A program made the position numbers and the translations under genes. From Lithospermum erythrorhizon (Eukaryota; Streptophyta; Magnoliopsida; Boraginales; Boraginaceae), in contig JADFUC010002388.1 of the NCBI GenBank assembly GCA_019722365.1, positions 415,609 to 479,608 of the forward strand: a stretch of 64,000 nt of DNA, in the 5' to 3' direction. Under the pieces are notes generated by a model. The model had not been told where the DNA came from and did not search any database. It saw only the letters and a list, made by a program, of their open reading frames with translations. Below are positions 42,101 to 54,614 of this stretch, piece by piece; position 1 is the first letter of the stretch, and each line of letters starts with the position of its first letter.

Positions 42101-43951
42101 AAGTTTATAGAGAAATAACTTTACTATGGCTTTAGTCAACTTTGAAATGGCTTCATTTACAGAATATTTCCGGTCTTTCAGATACCAAAGAATCATCTCT
42201 TCATCATCGCGCCCATTCTTTCCTACCGGCAGACTTTTGTACTCTTTCTCAAGTTTCTCTTTCACTTGAATCACCAGCTGCTAACCGGAAAAGAAAAAGA
42301 ACTGAGAAGATGATATTGAACTAGTGCTCAAATATATATTCTCTAAATAATGGGATAAATATAAACGTCCAAACAAAAGGAAAATTTTAAATTTTCTCGC
42401 TATTTGTGTTTTGGTACGAATTGGAGGTAAGACTCACCCCTATCCTTTTTTTTGGGCGGTCAATTGTGGCATGAAGACTCCACAAATCCCATCCATTTTC
42501 CTCTCCCAACCACATTAACAAATGTTATTTTCCCTTCCCCATTACAGAACCAGAGTCTCAGCCTAATTTAAATTTGGTTCATCACATAAACAAAATAGCC
42601 TTCTTGCTCAAGTATCCAAATGTTCGATTTCTGCCTCACTAAATATTCGGCCTAAAGTGACCAATAAAAAGACATAAAATATACCACAAAATAAAGACCA
42701 GCAAAACAACAACGTCAACAACATATCGCTACTTAAGTCATATTTAATCAATAATAAACTTAATTCAGTTATCCCCTAGACAAGTGACAACCATAAATAG
42801 CATTGAAACTAAACATCAGCTAATTAAATTACTGACGCCATCTCAAATCATTCTCCTTTTTGATTTCCAGTTGTCAAATTAACAAAATTTGTACCATTGA
42901 CTGATATACATAACTTTAATTCAAATCAAAATTACATGTGAACAATGAAGTACATTAAGCATACTATCATTCAATACATTTTTCATCAATTATTGTACAA
43001 ACATGTATAAAAATACATTCTTGACTACAAATTAACAAAATCTGTATCATTAACTGACAAAAATAACTTTAATTCAAATCAAATTATCATGCAAATAACA
43101 AAGTACATAAAACATACTACCTTTGATATATTTTTCATCAAATATTATACTAACATACATAAAAATACATTCTTAACTTCAAAATTTCAATCATCAAAAC
43201 TCAAAACGACAATCCTTTTGGGATGAATTGAGAAATTAAGGTATTTACCTTGTATTTATCCTATATTTCATTCCAATTTAAGTGGAAGGTTTTTAGTTAA
43301 CAAAAGTTCAAACTACCTTTGAATCTATAAATCACTCGTTTAACTTTATATTTATATCAAAAGAGTAATATAATTACACACTACACATATATGTTTCAAG
43401 TGAACAACAAAATATTTAAATAATACTCGTATTAATTTATAGAGTTGAATATTTTCTATTATTAATTTATACATACACACTACACATGTTTCAAGTTAAT
43501 AATAAAATATTTAAATAATAATTTATGGTCGAAGTTGAGTATTTTCTATTATTAATTCAGACATACACATTACACATACTACATGTTTCAAGTTAATAAC
43601 AAAATATTTAAATAATACTCCATATTAATTTATGGTCGAAGTTGAGTATTTTCTATTATTAATTCAGACATCACACTACACATACTTAGACATGTTTCAA
43701 GTTAATACCAAAATATTTAAATAACACTCTGCAATGGAGGTAGTTTCTATTACTAATTCAGACATACCAATTAAATTAAAATGGAGGTAGTGATAGCATA
43801 TAAGGTATATATGAAAATTAGTTATTACCTTGTATTTATCTTTAGGTTCCATAACACAACTTTGAACACTGAGTCTTGTTCTAGCTGAAATGGGTTTGTC
43901 ACAAACACCACTCAAACGCTGATACTGCAACAAACGAATATTAAGTGCCAT
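39157..43951 (-). CDS. CPSFL1: Sec14/CRAL-TRIO lipid-binding protein, plastid type
   Basis: Binds phosphoinositide-type lipids in a CRAL-TRIO pocket. The Arabidopsis relative I have in mind (CPSFL1) is plastid-located and needed for chloroplast vesicles. Six exons (minus), all in phase 0: 43,829-43,951, 42,125-42,277, 41,576-41,722, 40,817-40,969, 39,968-40,090 and 39,157-39,234, giving 258 aa. Exon 1 encodes a basic, Ser/Arg-containing leader consistent with a transit peptide. Exon 2 is the helical CRAL-TRIO-N part ([26 protein letters not shown]). Exons 3-6 form the lipid domain: [55 protein letters not shown] and KSYASL, ending VPANFKD. All introns have GT-AG ends and no frame is broken. 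Start is the first ATG; an upstream TTG extension is not credible. The symbol is a best match by memory. Confidence 0.87.
42876..43180. repeat. About 153-bp tandem duplication in CRAL-TRIO intron 1
   Basis: AAATTAACAAAATTTGTACC at 42,876 and AAATTAACAAAATCTGTATC at 43,029 start two units. Both continue with ACTTTAATTCAAATCAAA, TTTTTCATCAA and AAAAATACATTCTT. Confidence 0.9.
43375..43775. repeat. About 100-bp tandem array, four units, in CRAL-TRIO intron 1
   Basis: Each unit has CACTACACAT, ATGTTTCAAGTTAATAA, AAAATATTTAAATAA, TATTAATTTATGG and TTTTCTATTATTAATTCAGAC. Units begin near 43,379, 43,477, 43,567 and 43,673. Together with the duplication just upstream, about 700 bp of this intron is tandem DNA. 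Confidence 0.9.
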
Positions 43952-44999
43952 TGTTTTTTTTTGTTTCAATATTTTTCTTCAACTTTTTTTGTGTGTGTGT
44001 GACTGTGTGTGGAAAATAGGGAATTTAGAGTGGATATGTTATATGTCGAAGCTTTGGTATTTCTGGTTTGTGTTAATTTCAGATGTTTTCGTGTACGTTA
44101 TGTGGTTTCTCTTATAATTTTTATTTAGAAAACCATATTTTTGGCCCCTTTGAATAGAGGACCTTATTTTTGTTCCGTTTCAATCCATGAAGATATTTTC
44201 GGCTCGTATCGATATTTTCGATCCGTTACGATCCATGACCATATTTTATGAAATCCTTAATATTGAATTTTAGATAACAAAATTCCTAATAATGCTTAAG
44301 GATTTCTTTAAGAACTATCTTGAAGAACATAATTATAATAATTCCAACTATTTAGTTATTATTTTAAAAAACCCTTATTTTGACGGTTATAAAAAATGTT
44401 TTAAAAAACACCAATCCAATAGTGAGAAATCACTTATCCATCATGCTTAAGAATTTCCTTAAGCCCTTAATCTAACCTCCAAATTTAGTATTTTATTCAT
44501 CCCAAATTCTAAGAAATATTTTTTTTCTTCCAATAATCCCAAAATTGGTTTAGGTTTAATTTCTAAAAATGAAGGAGAAACTAGTATGTGAGATAAAATT
44601 TGAATTTTGTAAAATTTTGTGTAATATCAAAACTCCATTAGACTACCCACATTGCCATATCATCAAATATATTTAATAACTTTTACATTCCACAACAGGA
44701 ACATTTCACACAATATTTTACTTTTATCTTTCTTTCATATCAACAAGTCACTAACATATATCCTACTATACTTCATAATAAATTTTTAATTAAATTTGTA
44801 TATAAAAACAATAAAAATATTTTGGATGGACAATAATTTTGGAGAATATGATAAAAAATTTGGTATATAAATATAATAAACTTAATCTATATTTATTGAT
44901 CTTGAAAAATAAAAAATATTAATAACTATTATGAATATAACTAAAAATAATGTAAATAGACAAATAATAATAAACAAAGTATAATATCTTTTATCAAGT
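43952..44999. other. Upstream flank of the CRAL-TRIO gene, AT-rich
   Basis: A GT-rich stretch (TTTGTGTGTGTGTGACTGTGTGTGG) at 43,989-44,012 lies just upstream of the start in the 5' leader or promoter. Near 44,160-44,240, CGATCCATGAC and ATATTTTCG words repeat. No other gene is recognised. Confidence 0.45.
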
Positions 45000-47900
45000 T
45001 ATTATTACAATAATACAAATACAATGAGTATATCTATTTATAAAGCCTCAAGATACAATACATGGTAATTATTTGGTAAATAAGTAATTTAGTAACTTGG
45101 AAGATAATCTATCTCCTTTCTTACTAAACAAAATAACTTGGTGCACAATACATCCACATTATTTCATAACACTCCCCCTTGAATGTCTATTCAACAAGAA
45201 TATGTCTCTGCTAAACCTTACTAGAAAAAAACTGCCTGGAGATAAAATCCAAATAAGGAAAAAGTGCATTATTCCCTAACATACGCTTATAATGCTAAGT
45301 TTCATATTAAAACCTTATCAGAAAACCCATTTGAGACAAAAAACCTTGATTAAGCGAAAAGAAGCACAGTATATTAACTCCCCGCTTACGCATCACATCA
45401 CTCGACATCACTTACCAACGTAGCCCCCATATTTTCGGATATCTTTCGATTTCACCTATCTTTGAAGATCATGAAAAGTGCTAATACCATTATATTTTGT
45501 TCTATCTCCTTTGACATGTCGGGCCTCTTAACTGCAGGCAATATATATACAATTATTATCATAAAGATCGTTTTATCAACTTCATACGATACATCACAAG
45601 CATTACGGACCGATAGATCATATAAACATCAAGCATTCGCATAACCAATTGCCTAGAAATTGAATATGTTCTACTGGAACAATATCATATTCATTGTACA
45701 TTTTTAACTTCATTCCAATACCTTCATGTAGTGAAAGTGTACTATCTTATAATAGATTAATAACAAATAATATATCTAGTCTGCTAACTAAAGAAGATAC
45801 ATTATCGCCTCAATAACATTTATATATGGTACTTCGACTAAATACCTTTTGCACATTCTCTTGGCATTAATGGGCAATTGTTCACATCTCGTGATATTAT
45901 AATTGTCATGGATACTCAATGTGACTTATCAACGTTGTTTCATCTCAAATTCCTTCTTCAAGAAGTTTACAACTCTCAAAGCTCTTCTAAGTTCTGCAAT
46001 AATATTTAAGTCATAAACATAAATTTTAATTTTCATAAACTTTTCTCCCGATCTTTACATGTAAATACAACGCTATGTAAGATCATTCGTTTAACCAATT
46101 TTGATTAAATAGTCACTAGGAAAACCTTGTAGGACAAAAACCTAGTGAGATAAAATATTATATTCTCTTTAGATATGCTTCATATGCTTCAGCTAATTGT
46201 CTCATCAAAAACCTTACCAAGAAAATCCAGTTGGGAAAAACTTAAATAAGGAAAAGAGTACAATGCATATCATATCTCTCCATTTGCATCATCATCATCA
46301 TTGTATATCGCATCTCCCCCGATTTAGATCTCAAGATAAATTATTCAAGTAGAATATCCAAATAATGCTACAAGCTGCTAAAGTCAATATTACATGATTA
46401 TGCAATCATGTATCGCTTAAGTGCCGATATACATTGGGACTGGGTACTTCAAGATCAAGTTCATGTCTTTCTGACGAGATACTAAATATTATTCTCTTAC
46501 TAATCTCATTTAATTGAGATTAAACATTTCTATCATGTATCAAATATGATATGGATTTATACTACATGCAATAATTGTCATGTATATATCTTATAAAGTA
46601 TTTAATTTCAAATTACCGAGACATCTTTGTCTGAGAATCGGGAGACTTCTAAGGTGAGTATGAATTTATAATTACATGCCCAATTGGCTTTATATACTTA
46701 TAAGGCATTTCGATTCCAAATTGATTATAAACATCTTGTTTAACATCTCGGTGAACCCCTACGCGAGTTCTTTGTTAACTTATTCATGATAATTTATTCA
46801 ACTTAGAGCTCTTCTAGAGTCTCTATAAATTATAATTGAATCTTCTATAATATCATGAATATTTAGATCATCAATAATAACTAATGAATAATAAAGATAT
46901 ATAAGATCAATGTAAACTTACACCAAGTAATTTAAATGTCTCATAAAACGTAATAAGTAAATAAATATATCATCCAATCACATAGGGCATAATATAAATA
47001 CAAAGCTAAACACATTTACATACTATCGTACACTTGTATTCAGATATCAATAAATGATAATGTAAATAAATGTCTAATGACGCAGTTTCTAACTGAATCC
47101 ATCATCCGGATGGCTTTCTATTTATTCAAATTTTCTCATATTAACTCAACTCCTAGTTAAGTTCGATGAAAGATATGTGTCAAGAATCACAAATCTTTCT
47201 ATATATTTCTTCGCTATTATTTCGTTGTACGCTATATTATAAGTCATGCTATATTATAAAGTCATGCACGCAAATCAAGAGGTTATCTTTTGTTGCTATC
47301 AAATATTTATAATTTTATACCCTAAAAAAGTACGCTACTACCTACAACTTATTTAGAGTTTCAGGGTATAAATATTATATGACAAATCTTAGATCATTTG
47401 TTCTCACAAGTACACAAGACATAATGCACTAGTATCATCTTCATTAGACTTTAAGTCTAAATTTCTCAATTATATAACGTAGGCTCTGCTTACTTTTTTG
47501 ATCAAGGCTCTTTCTCTTTGGCCATTCATAAATATATACATCTACTCACTTAAGCGAGATGATTTCGCATCCTCATATCATTTCATGATATGTAGTTCTT
47601 CATTGTATGCAATATTTATTCTCGACAATCTTTTCTTTGTTCCACCATGTTCATGATAACCGAAATCTCTTATATTCATGGATTTTGTTGCGGTAAATGT
47701 CTTCTAGACATTAGTTATGTTTTAAATATTCCATGATATGTTATTCATATACCTCTTTCCGAGTCAAGCTATATTCTTCTAGATCATCTTTAACTTCATA
47801 TCTTCAATGATGGAACTATTTCATCTACAATGGTTCTTTTCAAGAACCTACACTCTAGTTTGAGTGTTTACAACTAGTATATTATTTCATTACTATCTTC

Positions 47901-49069
47901 GAGGTGGGGTCAAAATTTGTTTATAGTAAATGTAAACTTCCTGGGTTCATATTATCCCTTGAATTGTTCTTGTTATCTCATGAACTTCGAGTCATATTTA
48001 TTCATCTTGAGGATCATATAGCATAAGGATATTTCATTTCAAGATAAACTATTTTTCAGTTGTATACTATTTTTTCCCTTAATATTGAAAATATTGATAT
48101 ATCGCAATGAAAAATTACTTGATAAATTGGTTTTAATTTCATATTTCCATGTATATAGATGTACATACCTTCTGAGTATAATAGACATTTAAAAAATCAT
48201 CATTTGTGCATGCTATTCAAAATATATGATGCACATAAAATTAGAGGGTAAAATATTTGGTTTCTGATCAAACCAACTATATTGAGAGAGTTGTATAATA
48301 ATTTGGCCTGATGCGACCAAGTGTAGCTATATTTAGTGTAACATTTCTCAATGATCAATTGGGGTATTGCATGTAGCTCAATATGCCCTACAATAGTCAA
48401 TTGGGAGTTTAAGACCTCATGAAGCTCATATAAATTCTTCAAAACTCAATAGTTTATTGACACTCAATGAGTTTCCAATTAAATTTTCAATTATTCTTTC
48501 GCATAGTAACGATCCGGATTTGTCTAACCAACCAACCTCCGATTTGACAAAAGTGTATTTTGATATACAAATATGTATTACTTCAGAGTCATTATATTAG
48601 CTCTTCCAGAGTCTTCAATTGACTTCTACAAACTTTTGACAAATATTAACTCTTCTCGAGCTTTCACTTGTCAAGGCTCATGTAGACAATTTGGTCTATA
48701 CTTTTAAAAGTGATTAGGTTTTCACTTGAACAGGTCCATCTTGAATACACATCTTCGAGAACCCATATGTTAGCTCTTCAGAAATAATTAAATTCTACAC
48801 CCCTCATCGCGATAACATTCGCTTTCATTAGGTAATAAATTTTCTCATCTTTTAGAATGGTATATAAGTTGTAGCAATATACTATAAGTTGCAATAATTT
48901 ATGAACTATATATACCACTTCGTAGATATACCAGATAATCAATCACTTCAAGCACTAACCACTTAAGGGTATATAAATAAGTCGGCATTACATGCTGATA
49001 TATGTATCATCCTGCATTATAACAAGTAATCATGCTATATTCCTCCAAATGAAATAACAATGTTTGTAT
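45000..49069. repeat. Retroelement-derived noncoding DNA
   Basis: No coding domain in about 4 kb. A recurring phrase (AAAACCTTRYCAGAAAACCCA..GAGACAAAAACC, then GGAAAAAGAGTRCA) occurs near 45,219, 45,311, 46,111 and 46,206. TAGCTCTTCYAGAGTCTTC words recur near 46,806, 48,600, 48,650 and 48,770. These are hallmarks, as I recall them, of noncoding parts of plant copia-type elements. No LTR pair or PBS was found. Several short frames are shadows without domains. Confidence 0.5.
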
Positions 49070-50589
49070 ACGTAATCCACTGGGCCCCCGGCGCTTACCA
49101 TTATCAACCTCACAGATAAATTTGAGCCACCAACTACGATAACAATAAAAAATGACTTTCACATCATAAATAAAAATATAATCCCATCGGGTGAAATAAC
49201 CAATAGTACAACAACTGAAATCATAATATAAATACACATCAAACAATTTATTATACAACTCGAGACAATAATAATTAGATACAACAGAACTTCAAGAAGA
49301 TAAAAGTATGACCTGCTTGAGTCCCCAAGCCACCATCGCCATCTCGCTGGTACAGCCTGTATTTCCCCACAATGCATCTCGGTCATTCCGGAACAAACTT
49401 GTATGAAAACGCCCGCCCATAGGAAAATTAGAAGTCAATAAAAAGTCGAAAGGAAAATAAATATCACAGAAGCTTAACCTACCTCGTCTGGCACGAATAA
49501 TAATAGCTTGTATTCCTCACCTATTTGTAGACTATATACCCCAAGAGTATTATTTCATAGGTTACTCGGGCCACAAAATAAAACTTTCCCTTATTGGCTT
49601 AACTAACACCGAGCAACTCCACACTACGCCAACAACTTACCACAAGATACACCTTAATTACAAGAGGTATTTCATCCGTTATCTTTCCAAGTATAGCTAA
49701 TTCCCAATATAATATACACCTCAACCACACAATAACTTAAACATATATCTTAACCTCTCATAACTCATGCATATACAACTCAATCACTTATCTTTAGTTC
49801 ACTAAAGTACTACTCCCAATTTACAATCATACTCCCTCCTACGGATAACCGATGTTCCTCATAAGACCTTCCAAATATATGCATTTCTTAATATGATTTG
49901 AGTAATATATCTTAAATTTGTATAACTACACGGATTTATCTTCCCAAATTCTCCATTTAGTATACCTGAATCCTATTTACCTCCATGGTATCAGTCGTAT
50001 TAGATCGCATTCTATATTCTAGCACATTTCAATCTATTTTTCCACCATATATATAAAATATCATCAACATCATCGCATGTATTAGCATAAACTTCTGGGC
50101 TATAATTTCGCCCTAATGTTCTCATTCCAAAGTGTATCTCATCCATTAGCCACTTAAGATATATATAACATATCTAAAAAGACAGAACGCCGGTAAGGCT
50201 ACAACTGAAAATAATACCAGATCCCTAATAAAAATATTGGGTCGGCTAAGGTTGACGCTTAAAAATGAAAGTATAACTATCAAAGCACCGCTGCTAAGAT
50301 TAACAACAAGATCGTGAATAGTCAATGTAGTCAAATATGAATAAAATACATGTATACGGATTATCGGATAAAGTCATACAAAGATAATTCCACGAAGTCC
50401 TCGTACATAACACATTTAATATATAATAATGTAGGGTTCATGTATGGCTACAATCACCCAAATGAAATCATGAGACTCAACATCGATCAGAAATCTAGTC
50501 ATCACCTCTATCTCTCATATCCCCACAAGTATACCAACCTCTAACGCGATATACTCAATCCGTTTCCACCAGGAACGGACTAATCAATA

Positions 50590-50970
50590 ATCACCTCGCA
50601 CTTATGTCTAAGCAAAGAGTAAGTGCCAAAACCGCACTTTTATACAAAGTGAGGCACACGCACGCCTATACCTGCAGTATGTACACATCGACAATGCACA
50701 TGCCAGTGATCAAAGACTCACACCGCCTTATACCGTAGTATAAGGCCAAACCGCACGCTATGTACCGTAGTATGTACACATCGACAATGCACACAAAGAA
50801 AGCGATCAAATAGACGCACCGCACGCTATACCGTAGTATGGGCCAAACCGCGCTATACCGTCAGATAGGCCACATCGACAACGCACAACAAAGCGATCAA
50901 ATAGAGCTCACCGCACGCTATACCTGTAGTATAGTAGCCAAACCGCACGCTATGCTCCCGTAGTATAGGC
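50590..50970. repeat. Expanded tandem array with palindromic TATAC..GTATA core
   Basis: At least six to eight diverged units of CCGCACGCTATAC, a variable spacer of one to four bases, GTATAGGCC, then ACATCGACAATGCACA and AGCGATCAAATAGA. Homologous to the array at 1,995-2,225 but longer. The spacer varies from unit to unit (CGTA, CTGCA, CTGTA, CGTCA). Confidence 0.8.
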
Positions 50971-51179
50971 CAATGGCCACATATCCTGCAAAAGTATGAG
51001 AGTCACCTAATCCTCGTGAAATCCCAACTATAGGCGTCATATCCTCTAATACTCAAGTCACCTCAAAATCATACATAACTCCATCGAACACCTCCTCAAT
51101 AACCAACTACTTTACTCCCAACAATAGCAAAGCACACAGCTAATACATCACACAATCGTAAATCAATCACAACCGCCAA

Positions 51180-51305
51180 GGCCACATAAATACCACAAGT
51201 GCCGACAAGGCCACATAAATACCACAAGTGCCGACAAGGCCACATAAATACCACAAGTGCCGACAAGGCCACATAAATACCACAAGTGCCTACAAGGCCA
51301 CATAC
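51180..51305. repeat. 29-bp tandem repeat, 4.3 units
   Basis: Unit starts at 51,180, 51,209, 51,238 and 51,267. The first three are identical and the fourth has one change (GCCGACAA to GCCTACAA). Unit starts GGCCACATAAATACCACAAG. The other LTR copy has about one diverged unit at 2,461, so the array expanded in this copy. Confidence 0.95.
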
Positions 51306-52663
51306 AATACGTAAATATAAGTCAGAGCTCAGCCACTTACCTCAAACCAGCCTTCAATGCCGTTAGTATCGAGTCACATAATCATATTAGGCCACATAAT
51401 CGCATAACCATTACATGGCACTATCTCTACGTAATCATATTCACAAGGACATATACAATTCATTCACACAAAATTATATTACAAAGACCCTTGCATACCC
51501 TTTACACATAATTATATTATAAGGACAAAAGTACACCATATTTTAAAAGAAGTACATAAGGTAATACACGCGAGATAAAGATCACCGCTTAGCTACCAAA
51601 ACCTTCAAAGACAATCAAGGTAATCGCCTCTTTCCACATCAACGCCTAACAAAACACCCAGAAAGTATAATCAAAACCTACTACTATACCGGCGTTCTAG
51701 GGGATACATAACCAATTCTTATGGGAACTATTTCTAAATGGTCTAACATGACGGATAAACTATCGAATTATAATCCCATCGGACACAACCCAATCGATCC
51801 CCCGCTAAAATTCCATCTTATCACTTTCTCATTACAAATCAACTTATAAGTCATTCTAGTTAATCAGCAGGTCCATAATTAACAACCTATACTCCGAAAT
51901 ATCCGTTATAACTCAATTTGGAATTTTCACTTTTCCGACCTAACTCCCTTTAATCAATTTTAAATCACCAATTTAACATCATAACAACTGGAATTAGGTC
52001 CCAATATAACCTCCTACACATTTAGAGTCTCATAACAACATCCATATAAAAAGTCAACTAAAACCCCAAAAGTCAACTCGACCATAACGTCCTCAAACGA
52101 TCGCTAAATCACACCATCACATATATATACGTCACGTAACCCATAACTAACTAAGATTTATCATAAAATTCAATTATGTAAAAGTCAACCAAAAAGTCAA
52201 CTATCTCAAACCCAAGAAATATCTCGAAGACTCAAATTTCTTACCTTAACTCGTCAAGAGAACGAATGGGAGAACGATATTCTACAAACATCTTGAGTTT
52301 CCGAGCGACAAATCAAGAGAAACGGAAGAAAAATGTTCAAGTGGGGGTGGTACGGAATATTTCGCCACCAAGGGAAAGAGGGAAGATGATGTTGCTTTTG
52401 TGGATGACAAGGAGGATATGTATGAATAGGATATTTTAAAAAAACTCGAGTCCCGCTCGCTCGTTAATTCTCCGCTATCGTACTTAAATCTCCACGAACC
52501 CCATTTCAAAGATAAAATTCTTCCATGGCAACTACTACTAAATTATAAAATGAAATTGCTCAAGAATTTTTACTTAAATAATATCATCATCGAAAAAATT
52601 ATACCATTCCCGGTCCAACCGGCCGACCTAAATTTTTTTTTTTTTTTTCAACGGGTTATTACA

Positions 52664-54614
52664 ATCTACCACCTTATAAAATTTCTCGCCGAAATTTACT
52701 CTCAACTCCAACTGCTAGATAATCTCCACGCACCTTGCGACACGCCCTTTTCAACTAACATCGTGACACCTTTGTCACCTACTCAATTTCAATATAGTAT
52801 CTCGCTCAAGCTCCCATAATATCAGATGTCACAAACTTAAGGCAATGACTCTCTTACACCATAACACACATTCAACCGGCCAATTTCCTATTCAATCTTA
52901 TCATCTTATTGCTCTGCTTGTTATTATCATTATCAATCTTAGTGTATATAAACATCCTCAATTGCCTCCAAAATACCCCTCAAAATTTAAAATTTCATAT
53001 TGCCAATACCGATACTATCCACTCATAATCGTGTCACCACAATACTCCATATCACATAATCAAACGAGTAAACAGCAAAATTTCACCACACCACGTTCAT
53101 ACTACAACCACTATAAAATAACTTACAAAAATAAACCACAATAACATCATATATAACAATTCATCCTTTTCCCGGCAGGCTCACCCTTCGAACACCCCAC
53201 ATCATCTCAATATCCTCAAATCAAACAATTCACAAATCACACATATAATATCAATCATACACACAACAATCTCAACGTAGCATCTATAATACACACGATA
53301 CAACAATTTCATATAGGAACTATTCTCGAAAAAATATATTCACAGATACGTCCATAACACAAATATACTCCAATTGAACACACCCAATCATATACAAATT
53401 CAAACATGAATACCACAAAAATAAATAGCCTGTATCACTCAAACACACCCACCGTCTACCAACATTTCACAATCACTATTAAGCCACAGATAAGTTTATT
53501 ACGCAGATACACAGTCACAATCAATTACCATATACTTCACTCAAACATAGATAAGGTAACAACCGAGTGATAAATCCCCAATTACTCCAAGTATCCAAGA
53601 GAAATTCTTAATTATTTTAAAGATCAACATCTTACACCACGATCAATTGCTAATCCCATGACTACATGTCACCAGAATCCTCCTCAACTAACCTTTTATT
53701 ACCCTTAAATTCACACAATTGCCCCAACTTATCAACAACTTCAAATTCAACACCAGTGAATTCCTCTCAATACTTCCCGGTATAATTCGGTCTCTTCCTT
53801 AAATCCTCAAACATATTCATCCGTATTCCATCTCCAAAGGTTTCAACCTAGAGTTTACATCCTCAAGAACGACTTACACTCTACTCAACCACCGAACTCT
53901 TACTTAAACATTATTAACAGATAACTCAACTCTTTCTTATTCACCGATTTGTATTCACCCTGACTTAATTACCATTTCTGATCCAACCCACATTCCACAT
54001 TTCCTTATAATCACGTATCTTAGTTAACCAAGAATCTTACTTTATAACCCATTGATATTCCTACAACCTACCTCGAGTATATCGTATACACTATCACCCC
54101 TAATCCTAATTAATTTCCGCCATAAAATCTCATTAAGACTGCATTTTACCACATCAACTATTACATATTTCAAAATATATAGATCACCCAAATATTCATA
54201 ATATTTCCTCGATACCTAGCATCATATTCTAACCCATTACATGTATCGCTCCAATATAATCCCTCATAAATATCTACTCATCGCATCGACATCTCCATAT
54301 ATGCCCAGCCTACCCATCTCAACAAATACATAACTCGACGTACGCTATTACCCAATTCATTTCACACATCTCGTAGTATAACACATCTCAATCAATTAAC
54401 ACCACAAGAACACAGAATTCAAAGTAGTCTCGTAAGACCCTCGTACGCGAGTCAACAAAATCTTCAAGTGGCGTCCTCAACAGTCAACGGATTCGGAAAA
54501 GAAACGAACTCAAACCAGAGAACGACTCACACACAACACACTTACAACCGGAACCTAGGCACATAACCACACAAGACACCAAGAAAACATAAACCTAGGC
54601 TCTGATACCAAAAT
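52664..54614 (-). mobile_element. Interior of the long-LTR element, noncoding
   Basis: The 1.95 kb between the polypurine side of copy 2 and the primer-binding site. On the minus strand I find no gag, protease, RT or integrase motif; only the last ~100 bases before the LTR resemble the end of a gypsy polyprotein. The element is therefore non-autonomous or heavily deleted. The plus strand is C/A-rich throughout, including 52,845-53,144, whose open frame is compositional. Confidence 0.55.
54598..54610 (-). promoter_or_regulatory. Primer-binding site, initiator tRNA-Met type
   Basis: The minus strand reads TGGTATCAGAGCC, complementary to the 3' end of plant initiator methionine tRNA, four bases after the LTR edge ATTACA. 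This fixes the element's orientation as minus and identifies the right-hand copy as its 5' LTR. Confidence 0.85.

Larger units (their letters stand above)
49070..52663 (-). mobile_element. Long LTR (3' LTR), copy 2, about 3.6 kb
   Basis: Read on the minus strand it starts TGTAATAACCCG at 52,663, preceded by the purine-rich GGTGGTAGAT, as expected for a polypurine tract and U3 edge. It ends near 49,070 in a sequence matching the 54,615 edge. The leftmost 1.1 kb aligns closely with 54,615-55,705. The remainder aligns with 1,860-3,880. It contains two tandem arrays. About 3.6 kb is long for an LTR. No protein domain is visible. Confidence 0.65.

Noticed and set aside
52845..53144. 99-codon open frame
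   Set aside because: C/A-rich low-complexity frame inside an LTR-element interior, with no domain; the true coding strand of the element is minus.
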